Below, piece after piece: positions 24,214 to 35,177 of a stretch of DNA of 64,000 nt; the first letter of the stretch is position 1; each line of letters begins with the position of its first letter. The notes under the pieces are model-generated. The model was not told the DNA's origin. It saw nothing but the letters and a program-made list of their open reading frames with translations, and ran no database searches. The stretch spans positions 744,001-808,000 of the forward strand of contig CAVRXM010000001.1 of NCBI GenBank assembly GCA_963725085.1, read 5' to 3'. This stretch comes from VRUE01 sp963725085. GTDB lineage: Bacteria; Actinomycetota; Thermoleophilia; Solirubrobacterales; 70-9. The translations under genes and the position numbers were made by a program.

Positions 24214-27050
24214 CCGTGCAGAATGCCGACAGGAGGTCGGCCGTGATCCGCATCGCTCTCGCCGCGTCGCTGATTGCGCTCGCCGCGCTGCTCTGGTGCG
24301 CGAAGCACCCGGCATCCGCGTCCGCGAAGTCAGAGATCAACACCTTCAGGGTCACCCCGTCGACAACCGAAGCCGGTGCTCACCCCGACGTGTACACCTC
24401 CGTGCGCGTGGGGAACCGCCTCACTGGGGAAAAGCTGCCGTGCGACTGCGCCGACCCGAAGGACATCACGATCCATACTCCCGGCGGTGTGATCGCCAAC
24501 CAGAGCGTGGTGCCGACCTGCTCGGACGCCGAGCTGATCCTGCTCGAATGCGCAACCGACACTCAGGTGGGGGACGTTGCGCTCGTAACCGGGATCTTCC
24601 CACCCATCTTGATGCCGATTCATCGCACGGTCGAGCAGGGAGGCCAGGCGGCCCTGTTCGGATTCGTCGTTCCCATACTTGGAAATCCGACCTATATCTC
24701 GATCACCGCGCGGACCGGCAGCGACTACGGGTTGGACTTCACGACTCAGGGCATTTCGCACGTCCTGCCAGTTGAAGGCTTCGACACGATCTTCTGGGGT
24801 GTCCCTGCGTCCCCAAGCCACGACCTGCTCAGGTTCGCGAGGGGTGAGACCTACATCTTCTGCTTCTCCGAACCAGAAGTCGATCTCGTCAATAACACAC
24901 TCGGCAACGCATGCCCGGCACAGGTTCAGGGTCAGGAAAACGGCGTCGAATTTTCCCGACCCAAGGTGCCGGTTTCCACCTCCATACCCGTCCGTCCGTA
25001 CACGCAGAATCCCACGACCTGCGCAGGTCCCCTCACGGCATCCGTCGACGATCTCTCATATGACCGTGAAACCACCCATGCCGAGGCGGAGTGGCCGGAA
25101 ACCACCGGCTGCGATCAGCTCAGCTTTTTTCCAAGCCTTGCAGCAAATCCGACCACCACCCAAACCGACACCGCGTCCGGTCTGGAGGTCGATCTGAAAG
25201 TACCCCAGTTCTCGGACCCCCTGACTCCATCTCCATCGGAGATAAGGGCGAACACCATAGAGATGCCGGAAGGGTTCACCTTCAACTCCAACGGAGCAGA
25301 CGGGAAGGTCGCGTGTACGGATGCCGAGGCTCGGTTCGGCACCCCCGAAGCCGCCCAGTGTCCGGAGTTCTCGAAGATCGGCACGGTGGAGCTGGAAAGC
25401 GGGGCGCTTCCCGGTCCGATCGACGGCTACGTCTACCTCGGCGAACCGAAGCCCAACGATCCTTACCGGGTGATCCTGACCGCCGACGGCTTTGCAACTC
25501 ACGTCAAGCTGGCGGGCTCCACGCACGCCGATCCGTCCACGGGTCGTCTGACGATCTCGCTGGAAAACCTCCCACAGACGCCCTTCTCCCGGTTCAGGCT
25601 CCACCTCTTCGGCTCCGAGCGCGGGATCTTTGCGACCCCCGAGAAGTGCGGGGGCTCATTCCCCGTGGAATCGACCTTCGTCCCCTGGGCGAGCGAGATC
25701 TCGAACCAGACCTCGACCCAGTTCTTCGAACTGAACTCGGGCCCGAACGGGGAGCAGTGCCCGGGCAGCACGCGCCCGTTCTCACCGGCGCTCGACGGCG
25801 GCTCGGCCGACAACACGGCCGGCGCCCACTCGAGCCTCGGCGTCGAGCTTGCACGTCAGGACGGGGAACAGAACCTGGCCGGGCTCGAAGTGTCGGTGCC
25901 GCGAGGGTTGACGGCGACACTGAAGGGAGTTCCTTATTGCCCGGAGGCTGCGATCGCCACTTTGAACAGCGCCGGCTACCTAGGAGCGACGGAGATGAGC
26001 ACGCCCGCCTGCCCGGCGGCAAGCCAGGTCGGCTCCGTCGCCGCCACCGCGGGCGCCGGCACCAAGCCGCTCAACCTCTCGGGCAAGGCCTACCTGGCCG
26101 GCTCCTACAAGGGCGCACCTCTGAGTCTCGTCAGCGTGGTTCCCGCGGTGACAGGGCCCTACGACCTCGGCAACGTGGTGGTCCGGTCGGCGCTCGAGGT
26201 CAATCCGGCCACGGCTCAGGTCACGGTGAAATCGGACCCACTGCCCCAGATCATGGGCGGCATACCGCTGCGCACGCGGTCGCTCCGGGTGGTGCTCGAC
26301 CGCCCGGGATTCGCACTCAACCCGACCAATTGCCAGCCCAGCCAGATCGGCGCCACCGCCTACGGGAACGAAGGTGGCCATGCCTCGCCGGCCACCCACT
26401 ATCAGGTTGCGAACTGCACCGCCCTCGGGTTCGCTCCCAAGCTTGAACTGAGGTTGAGCGGCTCGACCAAGCGGCGCGGGCATCCCACTCTGAGCGCTGT
26501 GCTCAACGCCAGGGCCGGCGACGCGAATATCAAGCGGACGGTCGTCTCGATGCCGAAAAATCTGATCCTCGACAACAGCCACATCAAGACCGTCTGCACA
26601 CGAGTCCAGTTCGCGGCGGAAAGTTGCCCGTCAGGGTCGGAAGTGGGTCAGGCGACGGTCACCACCCCGCTGCTCGATGCCCCTCTGTCGGGGCCGGTCT
26701 ACCTGCGGTCGTCGAGCCACTCTCTCCCCGACCTGGTGGTCGCCCTGAAGGGCCAATTCGACATCGAACTCGTGGGTCAGGTCGGCAGCACGAAGGCCGG
26801 CGGGCTGCGAACGGTCTTCGACGCGATTCCGGACGCGCCGGTTTCGCGCTTCGAACTGAACCTCTACGGGAAGGCGAGAGGCCTGCTCCAAAACACAGAA
26901 AGCCTCTGCAAGGGAATCCCAAGGGCAGTGGTTCAGATCACCGGACAGAACGGCAGGGAACTCAGCAGCAATACCAAGCTGCGGTCCAGGTGTGGGAGCG
27001 CAAAGCAAAAGAGGAAGCGCGCCGCCAGGCACTCGAGGAGAGGCCGGTAG
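24210..27050 (+). CDS. Secreted four-module protein (cassette 1, protein B)
   Basis: The 946-residue protein starts at an ATG overlapping the previous stop, preceded by GAGGAGAGGG. An uncleaved or cleaved signal segment (VIRIALAASLIALAALLWCA) is followed by four modules of ~100-110 residues. Each opens with Cys and a C-P/D-x-x-x-x-(I/V)G-x-V core and most close with Cys: nt ~24517-24805, ~25316-25650, ~25937-26335 and ~26593-26913. Module 2 has GYVYLGEPKPNDPYRVIL and NLPQTPFSRFRLHLFG. The tail is basic (KQKRKRAARHSRRGR). Family not recognised; 3-4 Cys-closed beta-sandwich modules are inferred. It is a clear paralogue of the gene at 32451-35177. Confidence 0.82.
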   Translation: MTVQNADRRSAVIRIALAASLIALAALLWCAKHPASASAKSEINTFRVTPSTTEAGAHPDVYTSVRVGNRLTGEKLPCDCADPKDITIHTPGGVIANQSVVPTCSDAELILLECATDTQVGDVALVTGIFPPILMPIHRTVEQGGQAALFGFVVPILGNPTYISITARTGSDYGLDFTTQGISHVLPVEGFDTIFWGVPASPSHDLLRFARGETYIFCFSEPEVDLVNNTLGNACPAQVQGQENGVEFSRPKVPVSTSIPVRPYTQNPTTCAGPLTASVDDLSYDRETTHAEAEWPETTGCDQLSFFPSLAANPTTTQTDTASGLEVDLKVPQFSDPLTPSPSEIRANTIEMPEGFTFNSNGADGKVACTDAEARFGTPEAAQCPEFSKIGTVELESGALPGPIDGYVYLGEPKPNDPYRVILTADGFATHVKLAGSTHADPSTGRLTISLENLPQTPFSRFRLHLFGSERGIFATPEKCGGSFPVESTFVPWASEISNQTSTQFFELNSGPNGEQCPGSTRPFSPALDGGSADNTAGAHSSLGVELARQDGEQNLAGLEVSVPRGLTATLKGVPYCPEAAIATLNSAGYLGATEMSTPACPAASQVGSVAATAGAGTKPLNLSGKAYLAGSYKGAPLSLVSVVPAVTGPYDLGNVVVRSALEVNPATAQVTVKSDPLPQIMGGIPLRTRSLRVVLDRPGFALNPTNCQPSQIGATAYGNEGGHASPATHYQVANCTALGFAPKLELRLSGSTKRRGHPTLSAVLNARAGDANIKRTVVSMPKNLILDNSHIKTVCTRVQFAAESCPSGSEVGQATVTTPLLDAPLSGPVYLRSSSHSLPDLVVALKGQFDIELVGQVGSTKAGGLRTVFDAIPDAPVSRFELNLYGKARGLLQNTESLCKGIPRAVVQITGQNGRELSSNTKLRSRCGSAKQKRKRAARHSRRGR

Positions 27051-27053
27051 CCG

Positions 27054-30000
27054 ATGCGCATCCAGAGGAGAGAGACGACGATCATCCGGGCCCTCGTAGT
27101 CGTGCTGGCCGTCCTCGCGTATTTCGCCGCCCCGGCCGCCGCCGAAGTCGAATGGCTGAGCACCTTCGGCTCGAGCGGAACGACCGGCGGGGCCTTCAAT
27201 CGCGCCGCTGGCGTCGCCATCAACGACGCAACCGAACACGTCTATGTCGCCGATCGCCAGAACAACCGGATCCAGGAATTCGATGCTGCCGGCAACTTCA
27301 TACGGGCCTGGGGCTTCGACGTCGTCGCAAGTGGGGAAGACGACAGGCCACCGGCAAACGAGCAGCAGAACATCACCATCGCCGCTTCCGACGGCACGTT
27401 CCAACTGACCTTCGCCGGGGTCACGACCGGCCCCATCGCCTCCAGCGCCGAAGCGGCGACGGTCCGAGAAAAGCTCGAAGAACTGTCATCCATCGGCGCC
27501 GGCAACGTCTCCGTCAGCGGGGGGCCAGGCAACCCGAGTGGGAGCAGCCCATACGTCGTCACCTTCGAAGGCACGCTGGGCGGCTTGAACCATCAACCGA
27601 TCGCGCTCCAGGCAACCGGCCTCGGAGTGGCCGCCGGCGAAAAGCTGAAGTGTGAAATCAGCAACTCCGCGCCTGATTTCGCACAGCCGACGTCGCCCGA
27701 ATACCAGTGGCTGGCCAACGGCGAACCGATCTCCGGCGCGACCTCCGCCGAATACACGGTGGCGGCCGCCGACGCCGGCAAGGCCCTCCAGTGCATGGGC
27801 AGGGTCCACTGGAGTGAACTCGACGGCACCATCTCCGATACCAACAGCCAGTACACCGTTGCCTCTCCCGTTCCGGGCACATCGATACCGGTCGGGCCGA
27901 CGAGCGTCGTCGCGCAAACGAGCGGAACGCTCACCGTCGGCCCCCCCAGCGGCCAGATCCTGACCTGCAACGCCGGGTCATGGTCGGGTGGCCCGACGTC
28001 CTACACATATCGTTGGTATCGAGCCGGAACCGAAATCTCCTCGAACACGAGCAGCGAAACGACGAGCTCCTACGAAGTCACCGCGGCCGACCTTGCCGCG
28101 CCGACGGCGTTCCAGTGCTCGGTCACAGCGCATAACGCAGGCGGCAGCAGCACCGTGGAGAGTCCTCCGCTGCAGACCTCACCGGTGCCGGGTTTGGTGC
28201 AGGCCATCTCAACCTCGGTCAGAACGAAGACCCGGACCCTCACGGTCCGCGACGGCGGCCCCGTTCTCGAGGTATGCAAAGCGGGAACGACCGATGTCTG
28301 CAAGCAGGGCGTCGCGGGAGCGAGTCTGGGGCAGTTCAACCAGCCACGGGCCGTAGCGGTCGATAACTCCCCCGGCGGCGAAGGCGCGATCTATGTCCTG
28401 GACGACGAAAACTTCCGGATCGAGAAGTTCAACTCATCCCTCGAACCTGTCCTCACCATCGGCAAAGAAGTGAACAAGACAACGGGCGGAAAGATCTGCA
28501 CAGCCGCGTCGGGTGAGGTCTGCGGTACCGGCCTCAAAGAAGTCCAGGAGACCCCTGGCGTGTTCGGCGGTTGGGAGTTCAACTCCAACCAAGAATTCAG
28601 CGACACAAATAACCTCGGCAATGCCGTAACGGTGGGTCCCGAAGGTGACCTCTATGTCGGGACCGACAAGGACCCGAACCCACCCGACCCCGGATCCCCG
28701 TTCACGAGGGTGCAGAAATTCGCTCCGGACGGCACCTTCCTCGGCCAGGCCCTGGTGCCGGCCCTCACCAACGGGCGGCCAGACCCGACGTCGGTCGCCG
28801 TGAACTCTGCCGGGCGCGTCTACACGGCGGTAAACGGCGAACAGTCCCAGGTGGACATCTTCGAACAGTCCGAATTCACGGAAACGGGCGAGGGAACGAA
28901 CCCATTGAGCTTCATCTATCCGCATTTCGAACCAAGGCAGGTGTCGATCGATCCGCGCAACGACAACGTCGTGATCGGCGACCAGAACGCGAATGAAGTC
29001 ACGTGCGGCAAGGAAGTGTTCAGCCCGAACAACAAGGGGATCGTGGAGTTCGAGCCCGAAGGGCACCAGATCGACTGCACCATTCCATCAGGAAATGGAA
29101 GCCTGTCACGCATCTCGGGGCTCGCGGTCTCACCCGCCGGCAAGGTCTACGCGTCCGATTGGAACAACAACAAAATCAAGATCTACAAGCTTCCGCAAGA
29201 AACGCCACCCGCGGTCGGTGAAACGTTCGTCGGCTCGATCACGCAGAACACGGCTCGAGTGCACACCGAAGTCGCAGCGGGGTTCCTGACGACCAGTCTC
29301 AAAGTCGAAATCGGGCCAGCACCATGTCCCGGTCCATGCACGGACTATCCCGTCGCGGAACGGGTTTATGGGCTCGGCCTCCAGACCCGCACCGTTCAAA
29401 TCGAAGGGCTCGAAGCGGGAGCGAGATATCACTATCGCGTCGTGGCGGAAAACTCGTTGGGCGATGCCGAATTCGCCGATGGGACCTTCAAGACATACCC
29501 GTTCGTCGACCTGCTCCATGACAACTGCCCGAATGCGCTGGCTCGAAAGCAGACGCAAACCGTGGCGCTGCTCGACTGCCGTGCCTACGAGCTGGCGTCC
29601 GCTCGCTCGACCGGCGGCTACGACGTCACCTCCGACGTGGTTCCCGGCCGGACTCCCTTCGACGGCCGCCCCGACGCGAGCGGCAAGCTCCTGTACAGCG
29701 TCGTCGATGGCGGCATTCCCGGAACCGGGAATCCGACAAACCGCGGCCCGGACCCGTACGTGGCGACCCGTATCAATGAAGGCGAAAACAAGGGCAAGTG
29801 GAGGACCGAATACGTGGGCATTCCGGCGGATAACCCCTTCGCCCCCAGCCCGTTCTCCTCGACGCTCGCCGACACCGACTCGGCACTCCGGACCTTCGCG
29901 TTTGCAGGTTCGGAAGATTTCCCGATCTGCTCACCCTGTTTCGAAGACGGCTCGAGCGGAATCCCGGTTCGCTTGCCCAACGGTGAACTCGTCCAGGGCA

Positions 30001-32454
30001 TGGCAGGCGATCGGCACGTGACCGATCCAGTGCCGGCGGGATTGATTCGCAAGCCCTTCTCCGGTGACGGCTCCCACTTCGTCTTCGGCTCCGAACAGGA
30101 AATCGAGTCCGGGGGCCACGACGAAGAACCCGGGAATGTCACGGTCTACGAGCGCGACCTGGGCGCCCTGACGACCGAAGTCGTCTCCACCAACGGAGCC
30201 GGTGCGCTCCTGAGCGGGGAAGCCGCCGAGCTGGACCTCTCCCAAGACGGCTCTCGGGTCCTCGTCGGTACCCCGGTCTCGAGCGAAGCGGGCCACACCT
30301 ACTGGCATCTCTACCTCCACCTCTCGGGACAGGCTCAGTCGGTCGATCTGATGCCCTCGAACCTCGAAAAGGGCGCTCTTTTCGACGGCATGACCGCCGA
30401 CGGGTCGCGAGTCTTCTTCTCGACAAAGGACAAACTGCTCGGCTCCGACACCGACGAAGACGTGGATATCTACGAGGCGAAGGTGGGCGAAGGCGGGGCG
30501 GTCACGCTCCAGCTGCTATCGGTCAGCTCGGGCGGTCCGTCCAATGACGAATCCTGCGAACCGCCGGGCAAACCAGACAGCTGGAACACGGAGGCAGGAG
30601 AAGGTGGCGAGTGCAACGCGCTTGCCCTGGCGGGCGGGGTGGGCGTCGCGAGCGACGATGGCACCTTCTACTTCCTGAGTCCCGAGCTGCTCGACGAAGC
30701 CGCCGAAGAAGACGGAGAAGAGGACCAGCCGAACCTCTACGTGGTTCATCCCGATCAGTCCCCGGAATTCGCCGCAACAATCGATTCGAGCGCCGGCAAA
30801 CCGGTACCGCCGCCTGAATTCCCGATCTCGAACGAAAGCCTTGGAGGCGCTCAGAGCTCGCCATTTGGTCTCGCGGTCGATCAGTCAAACGGGGACGTCT
30901 ACGTCGCCCAGACGGGTACGGGGAAATACGCGCGGTTCGACTCCTCCGGGTCCCCGCATGACTTCACCGCGGGCCCGGGTGCGGGAACCAACTTGATCTC
31001 CGGGTTGGGGAGCATAGGTGAAACGGGTGAAACGGCCATCGGTGTGGATAACGCCCCGGGATCGCCGTTCAACGGAGACTTCTACGCCAAGCTGTACACC
31101 GGCGCAATCGGCGTGTTCAAAGCCGATGGGGAAAAGCTCGGCGAACTCAGCGGCCTGAGCGGAGTATGCGGACTTGCAGTTGACCAGTCGAATGGTGACG
31201 TCTATGTCGGCGAATACGAAACCGGAGAAGTCAGGCGCTTCGCGCCCGTCTCAAACTCCCCGCTGGAATACACCGAAACCAGCATCATTCCGGCAGGTGT
31301 GGCAGAACCCTGTCAGGTTGCTGCTGACACCTCTGGGCATGTTTACGTTTCAGCTTTCCCATCGGGTCCGCTTTACCGGTTCGAAGCGTCAGCTTTCGCG
31401 GCGTCGCCGCCCGAATTGACGGGTGTGCAGATCACCAGTCCGGCCCTGACTGCGTATGTCGATCCTGGAACCGATGAGCTCTATGTCAACCAGGGTTCGA
31501 AAATTACGGTCTTCGCGCCAGGAGGCGGGAAAGAACTCTTGTCCTTCGGCGAAGGACACATCTTCGGTTCGAGTGCCGTCGCGGTCAATTCGACCAGCCA
31601 TCACATTTACGCGAACTCCGGGGCCAACGTGGTCGACTTCAAACGCGTGCAGCCCCCGTTCGTAGCGATCGACAATCCGGCCGTCGTCCATGCGACGACG
31701 GAACCCGAAACTCGTCATTACGCTGATTTCCAAGTGTCCCCGAATGGTCGCTACGCGCTGTTCGCCACCCGCCGGCCGCTCGACGAAACTTACGAAAACC
31801 AGAACCACGCCGAGGTCTATCGCTTCGACACCGAAACGAAGGGCCTCGATTGCCTCTCCTGCATCCAAACAGAAGCCGCGCCGCAGGCCGACTCCACACT
31901 CCCAGCGCATGGGCTGGGGCTGCTCGACGACGGCAGGGCGTTCTTCAACTCGAACGAGCAGCTCGTGCTCCGCGACCAGAACAGCCTGGAGGATGCCTAC
32001 GAGTGGGAGGAAGGCACCGTGCGCCTGATCTCAACCGGCGTCAGCTCCCACGACTCAGGCCTGCTGACGGTCAGCCGTGACGGGAAGGACGCCTTCTTCT
32101 TCACCCGTGAGCAGCTGGTGCCCGAAGACGAAAACGAGGAGTCGATGAGGGTCTACGACGCGCGGGAAGACGGCGGTGTGTTCGTGGTTCCGTCGAGCCC
32201 TCCGTGCGCGGCCTCCGACGAGTGTCACGGGCCGGGGAGCCAGGCCGCTCCGCCGCCCCAGATCGGCACCTTCAAGGGAGCCGGTGGCCAGTTCGAAGAA
32301 CAGCAGCAGCAAGAAGTGCAGGAAGGGCTTCCGCCTGCGCAAGGTCCACGGGCAGTCGCGCTGCGTGAAGACGAATAGGCGCAACCGGTCCCATAAGCAC
32401 AAGCGTCACGGCGGACGAGCCTCCGCCAAGCACGGCAGAGGAGGCGCCCGATGA
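27054..32454 (+). CDS. Giant secreted NHL/Ig/FN3/TolB-propeller protein (cassette 2, protein A), frame break near 32293
   Basis: ATG 27054 lies 3 bp after the previous stop, with GGAGAGG upstream. Order: signal peptide (IIRALVVVLAVLAYFAAPAA), NHL blades (VYVADRQNNRIQEFDAAGNF), the VTFEG-type insert domain, two Ig-like domains (nt ~27650-28190), more NHL blades, FN3, the Cys junction CPNALARKQTQTVALLDCRA (nt ~29527), and a TolB-like region. The TolB-like region is interrupted by a second NHL block (nt ~30840-31660), then resumes to CAASDECHGP. Frame 0 stops at 32378 in an unlikely Q/E-rich end. Dropping one base near 32293 gives KKCRKGFRLRKVHG and a K/R/H tail ending at 32454, overlapping the next ATG exactly as in cassette 1. 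Restored length ~1,799 aa. Confidence 0.85.
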
Positions 32455-35177
32455 GTCGCAGGCAGCTGACCGGGGCGCTGCTAGGCGCGTTGGTCGCCCT
32501 CGCCCTGATTCCATCGGCGGCGCAGGCGTCACCGATCCCGATCGAAGAATTCCAGACGAAAAGCACCGGCCAGCAGGCGGGCGGTCACCCTGACCTGGTC
32601 ACGGAATTCAAACTTGGCGAACCTGAAAAGCAGGCGGCGAAAACCGTCACATTCGAAGCCCCGGAGGGAATCTTCGGAAATCCGAACGCGGTCGCCCGCT
32701 GCACCTCGGCTGATTTCGCGGTTAGCGAATGTCCGGTCAACTCCCAAATCGGGGTGATAACGGTGTGGGCCAACCACAATGGCAACACCGAAGACCTTCT
32801 CGGAGCCGCTCCGCTCTACGACATGGTGCCCCTGCCCACGGAGGCGGCCAGATTCCAGTTCGTCGTCCCGGTGGTGGACATCCCGATAGCGATCCCGGTC
32901 AGCGTTCGGACCGGCAGCGATTGGGGTCTCCGCTTCTCGGTCACGGAAATCTCGCAGCAAACGCCCCTGCGCAAAGTCAAGATGGCATTCTGGGGAGTGC
33001 CGCTCTCCACGGCGAATAAACCAGAACGGTTCCAGAAGGGCTCACCCGGGAACCCTCCGGGTTGTGTGGAAAAGGAACACGCGTCCGAATGCATCAGCAA
33101 ACCGGGGGAAACCAGCGAAGTCCCCCAGCCTCTGATCGACAACCCGACGTTCTGCACCGGAGAGGCGCTGCCGACCGAACTGATCGTCCAGTCTTATCAG
33201 CATCCGAATGAAGCGCCGGCCCGAGCCCTATCGGAATACGCGCCGATCGATGGCTGTGAAGCGGAGTCCTTCAACCCCGTTCTCAGCGCGAGCCTGACCA
33301 CGTCGGAGACGGACTCGGCGTCGGGACTCAACCTCGGCTTCAAAGTGCCGCAGAACCTCGAACTGAGCGCGAGCCCCTCGGAGCTCCGAACGGCCACGGT
33401 GGCCCTGCCCGAAGGCCTCACCATCAACCCGGACGCGGCCGACGGCCAGAGCGCGTGCAAGGATTCGGAAGCCAATTTCGGCTCCGACGGTCCCGCCAAC
33501 TGCCCGGACAACTCGAAGATCGGCACAGTCACGATCGTAACCCCGGCTCTCGACGAGCCGCTGCGCGGCTCGCTCTACATCGGTGAGCCGAAGCCCGGAG
33601 ACCAGTATCGACTGTTCATGGCCGTAAGCGGGTCCGGGATCAATGGCAAGCTGGTAGGCCGATTCATTCCCGACCCGGCGACCGGTCGCCTGAAAGCGGC
33701 CTTCGAAGACCTGCCGCAGGTGCCGTTCGAAGAATTCGACCTTCACCTCTTCGCGTCCGATCGCGGGCTGGTTGCGACGCCGACCAGGTGCACCCTCTTC
33801 AGTGCCCGCGCGCACTTCATCCCATGGAACGACGTTCTCTCCGCCCAGGACTCAGAACAGGTCTTCGGACTCGACTCGGGTCCCGGCGGCAAGCAGTGCC
33901 CGGCCGAAGTCCGTCCATTCGCCCCCCGGCTTGTCGCCGGATCGTCAAACCCCGTCGCCGGCGAATTCAGCGCATTCCACCTGAAACTGGACCGTGACGA
34001 TGGCGACCAGCTCCTCGGCGACCTCAACTTCCGCATGCCGCCGGGCTTCACCGGCAATCTGCGTGGCATCTCGTATTGCCCGGAAAGCTCGATCGCAGAA
34101 GCGGTGCAGAAGGCCGGCAGAACCGAGCAAGCGTCACCCAGCTGTCCCACCTCGAGCGAGATCGGGACCTCCAACGTCGCCGCCGGTCCGGGATCGCACC
34201 CGTTCCATGCGGTGGGAAAGCTGTACCTAGCCGGGCCGCTGAAGGGCGCCCCGCTGAGCCTGGTTGCCATCACGCCGGCGATCGCCGGTCCCTACGACTA
34301 CGGCAACGTTGTCGTGCGAGTTGCCCTACATGTCGACCCCCTCACCGCGCAGGTGAGCGCCGAATCGGAAAAGATGCCGCAGATCATCGGCGGGATCCCG
34401 ATCCGGATGCGGTCCATACAGGTCAACATCGACCGGCCCAACTTCACCATCAACCCGACCAACTGCTCGATCTTCTCGGTCGACTCACAGGGCATCGGCG
34501 ATCAGGGCACGGTGACGGCATTCTCGTCCTACTTCCACGCAGTGAACTGCGCCCGCCTCGGATTCGAGCCGAGGATGGCGGTTCGCCTTCTTGGGGGCAA
34601 GAAGCAGACCAGGCGCGGCCAAAACCCAGCTCTCCGCTTCGACCTCTGGACTCGCGAAGGAGACGCCAATCTGAAACGGCTGGCTGTGACGCTGCCAAAA
34701 GCCTTCGCGATCGACCAGCGCCACCTTGGCAATATCTGCTCCAGAGCCGAGCTCGCCTCCAAACTATGTGCCGGTCGGCAGGCGATCGGCAATGTCCGCG
34801 TTGACACACCGCTGTTGGATCAGCCGCTCGCCGGTCCGGCGTACGCCGTTTCAGGCTTCGGCAAGCTGCCCCACGTTGTCTTCATCCTCAACGGCCAGGT
34901 GACGATCATGCCCGAAGGCCAATCGAGCTCGGTGAGAGGCGGGTTCCTGAAGACCGTGGTACCGGTCATCCCCGATGCACCGGTCGGCCACTTCAGTTTC
35001 GACCTCTTCGGCGGCAAGCAGGGCTACCTGGTCAACACGCGCAGCACCTGCGGCTCCGAAACGATGGTCAGGATCAGTTATCTCGGCCAGAACGAAAAAC
35101 GGCACAGTCAGCGAGCCAAGGTCAACACGAACTGCGGCAAGAAGACCCGCCGCAGCGCCTCACACAGGCGCAAGTAG
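32451..35177 (+). CDS. Secreted four-module protein (cassette 2, protein B)
   Basis: The 908-residue paralogue of the 24210-27050 product starts at an ATGA overlap with AGAGGAGG 6 bases upstream. A signal peptide (LTGALLGALVALALIPSAAQ) is followed by the same four modules, each opening with a Cys: CTSADFAVSECPVNSQIG, CPDNSKIGTVTIVTPALDEP, CPTSSEIGTSNVAAGPGSHP and LCAGRQAIGNVRVDTPLLDQ. Closing cysteines are at TPTRC, INPTNC and NTRSTC. The segment YIGEPKPGDQYRLFM matches module 2 of the paralogue almost residue for residue. The tail is CGKKTRRSASHRRK. It is the last gene of the operon. No enzyme motif. Confidence 0.84.
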   Translation: MSRRQLTGALLGALVALALIPSAAQASPIPIEEFQTKSTGQQAGGHPDLVTEFKLGEPEKQAAKTVTFEAPEGIFGNPNAVARCTSADFAVSECPVNSQIGVITVWANHNGNTEDLLGAAPLYDMVPLPTEAARFQFVVPVVDIPIAIPVSVRTGSDWGLRFSVTEISQQTPLRKVKMAFWGVPLSTANKPERFQKGSPGNPPGCVEKEHASECISKPGETSEVPQPLIDNPTFCTGEALPTELIVQSYQHPNEAPARALSEYAPIDGCEAESFNPVLSASLTTSETDSASGLNLGFKVPQNLELSASPSELRTATVALPEGLTINPDAADGQSACKDSEANFGSDGPANCPDNSKIGTVTIVTPALDEPLRGSLYIGEPKPGDQYRLFMAVSGSGINGKLVGRFIPDPATGRLKAAFEDLPQVPFEEFDLHLFASDRGLVATPTRCTLFSARAHFIPWNDVLSAQDSEQVFGLDSGPGGKQCPAEVRPFAPRLVAGSSNPVAGEFSAFHLKLDRDDGDQLLGDLNFRMPPGFTGNLRGISYCPESSIAEAVQKAGRTEQASPSCPTSSEIGTSNVAAGPGSHPFHAVGKLYLAGPLKGAPLSLVAITPAIAGPYDYGNVVVRVALHVDPLTAQVSAESEKMPQIIGGIPIRMRSIQVNIDRPNFTINPTNCSIFSVDSQGIGDQGTVTAFSSYFHAVNCARLGFEPRMAVRLLGGKKQTRRGQNPALRFDLWTREGDANLKRLAVTLPKAFAIDQRHLGNICSRAELASKLCAGRQAIGNVRVDTPLLDQPLAGPAYAVSGFGKLPHVVFILNGQVTIMPEGQSSSVRGGFLKTVVPVIPDAPVGHFSFDLFGGKQGYLVNTRSTCGSETMVRISYLGQNEKRHSQRAKVNTNCGKKTRRSASHRRK

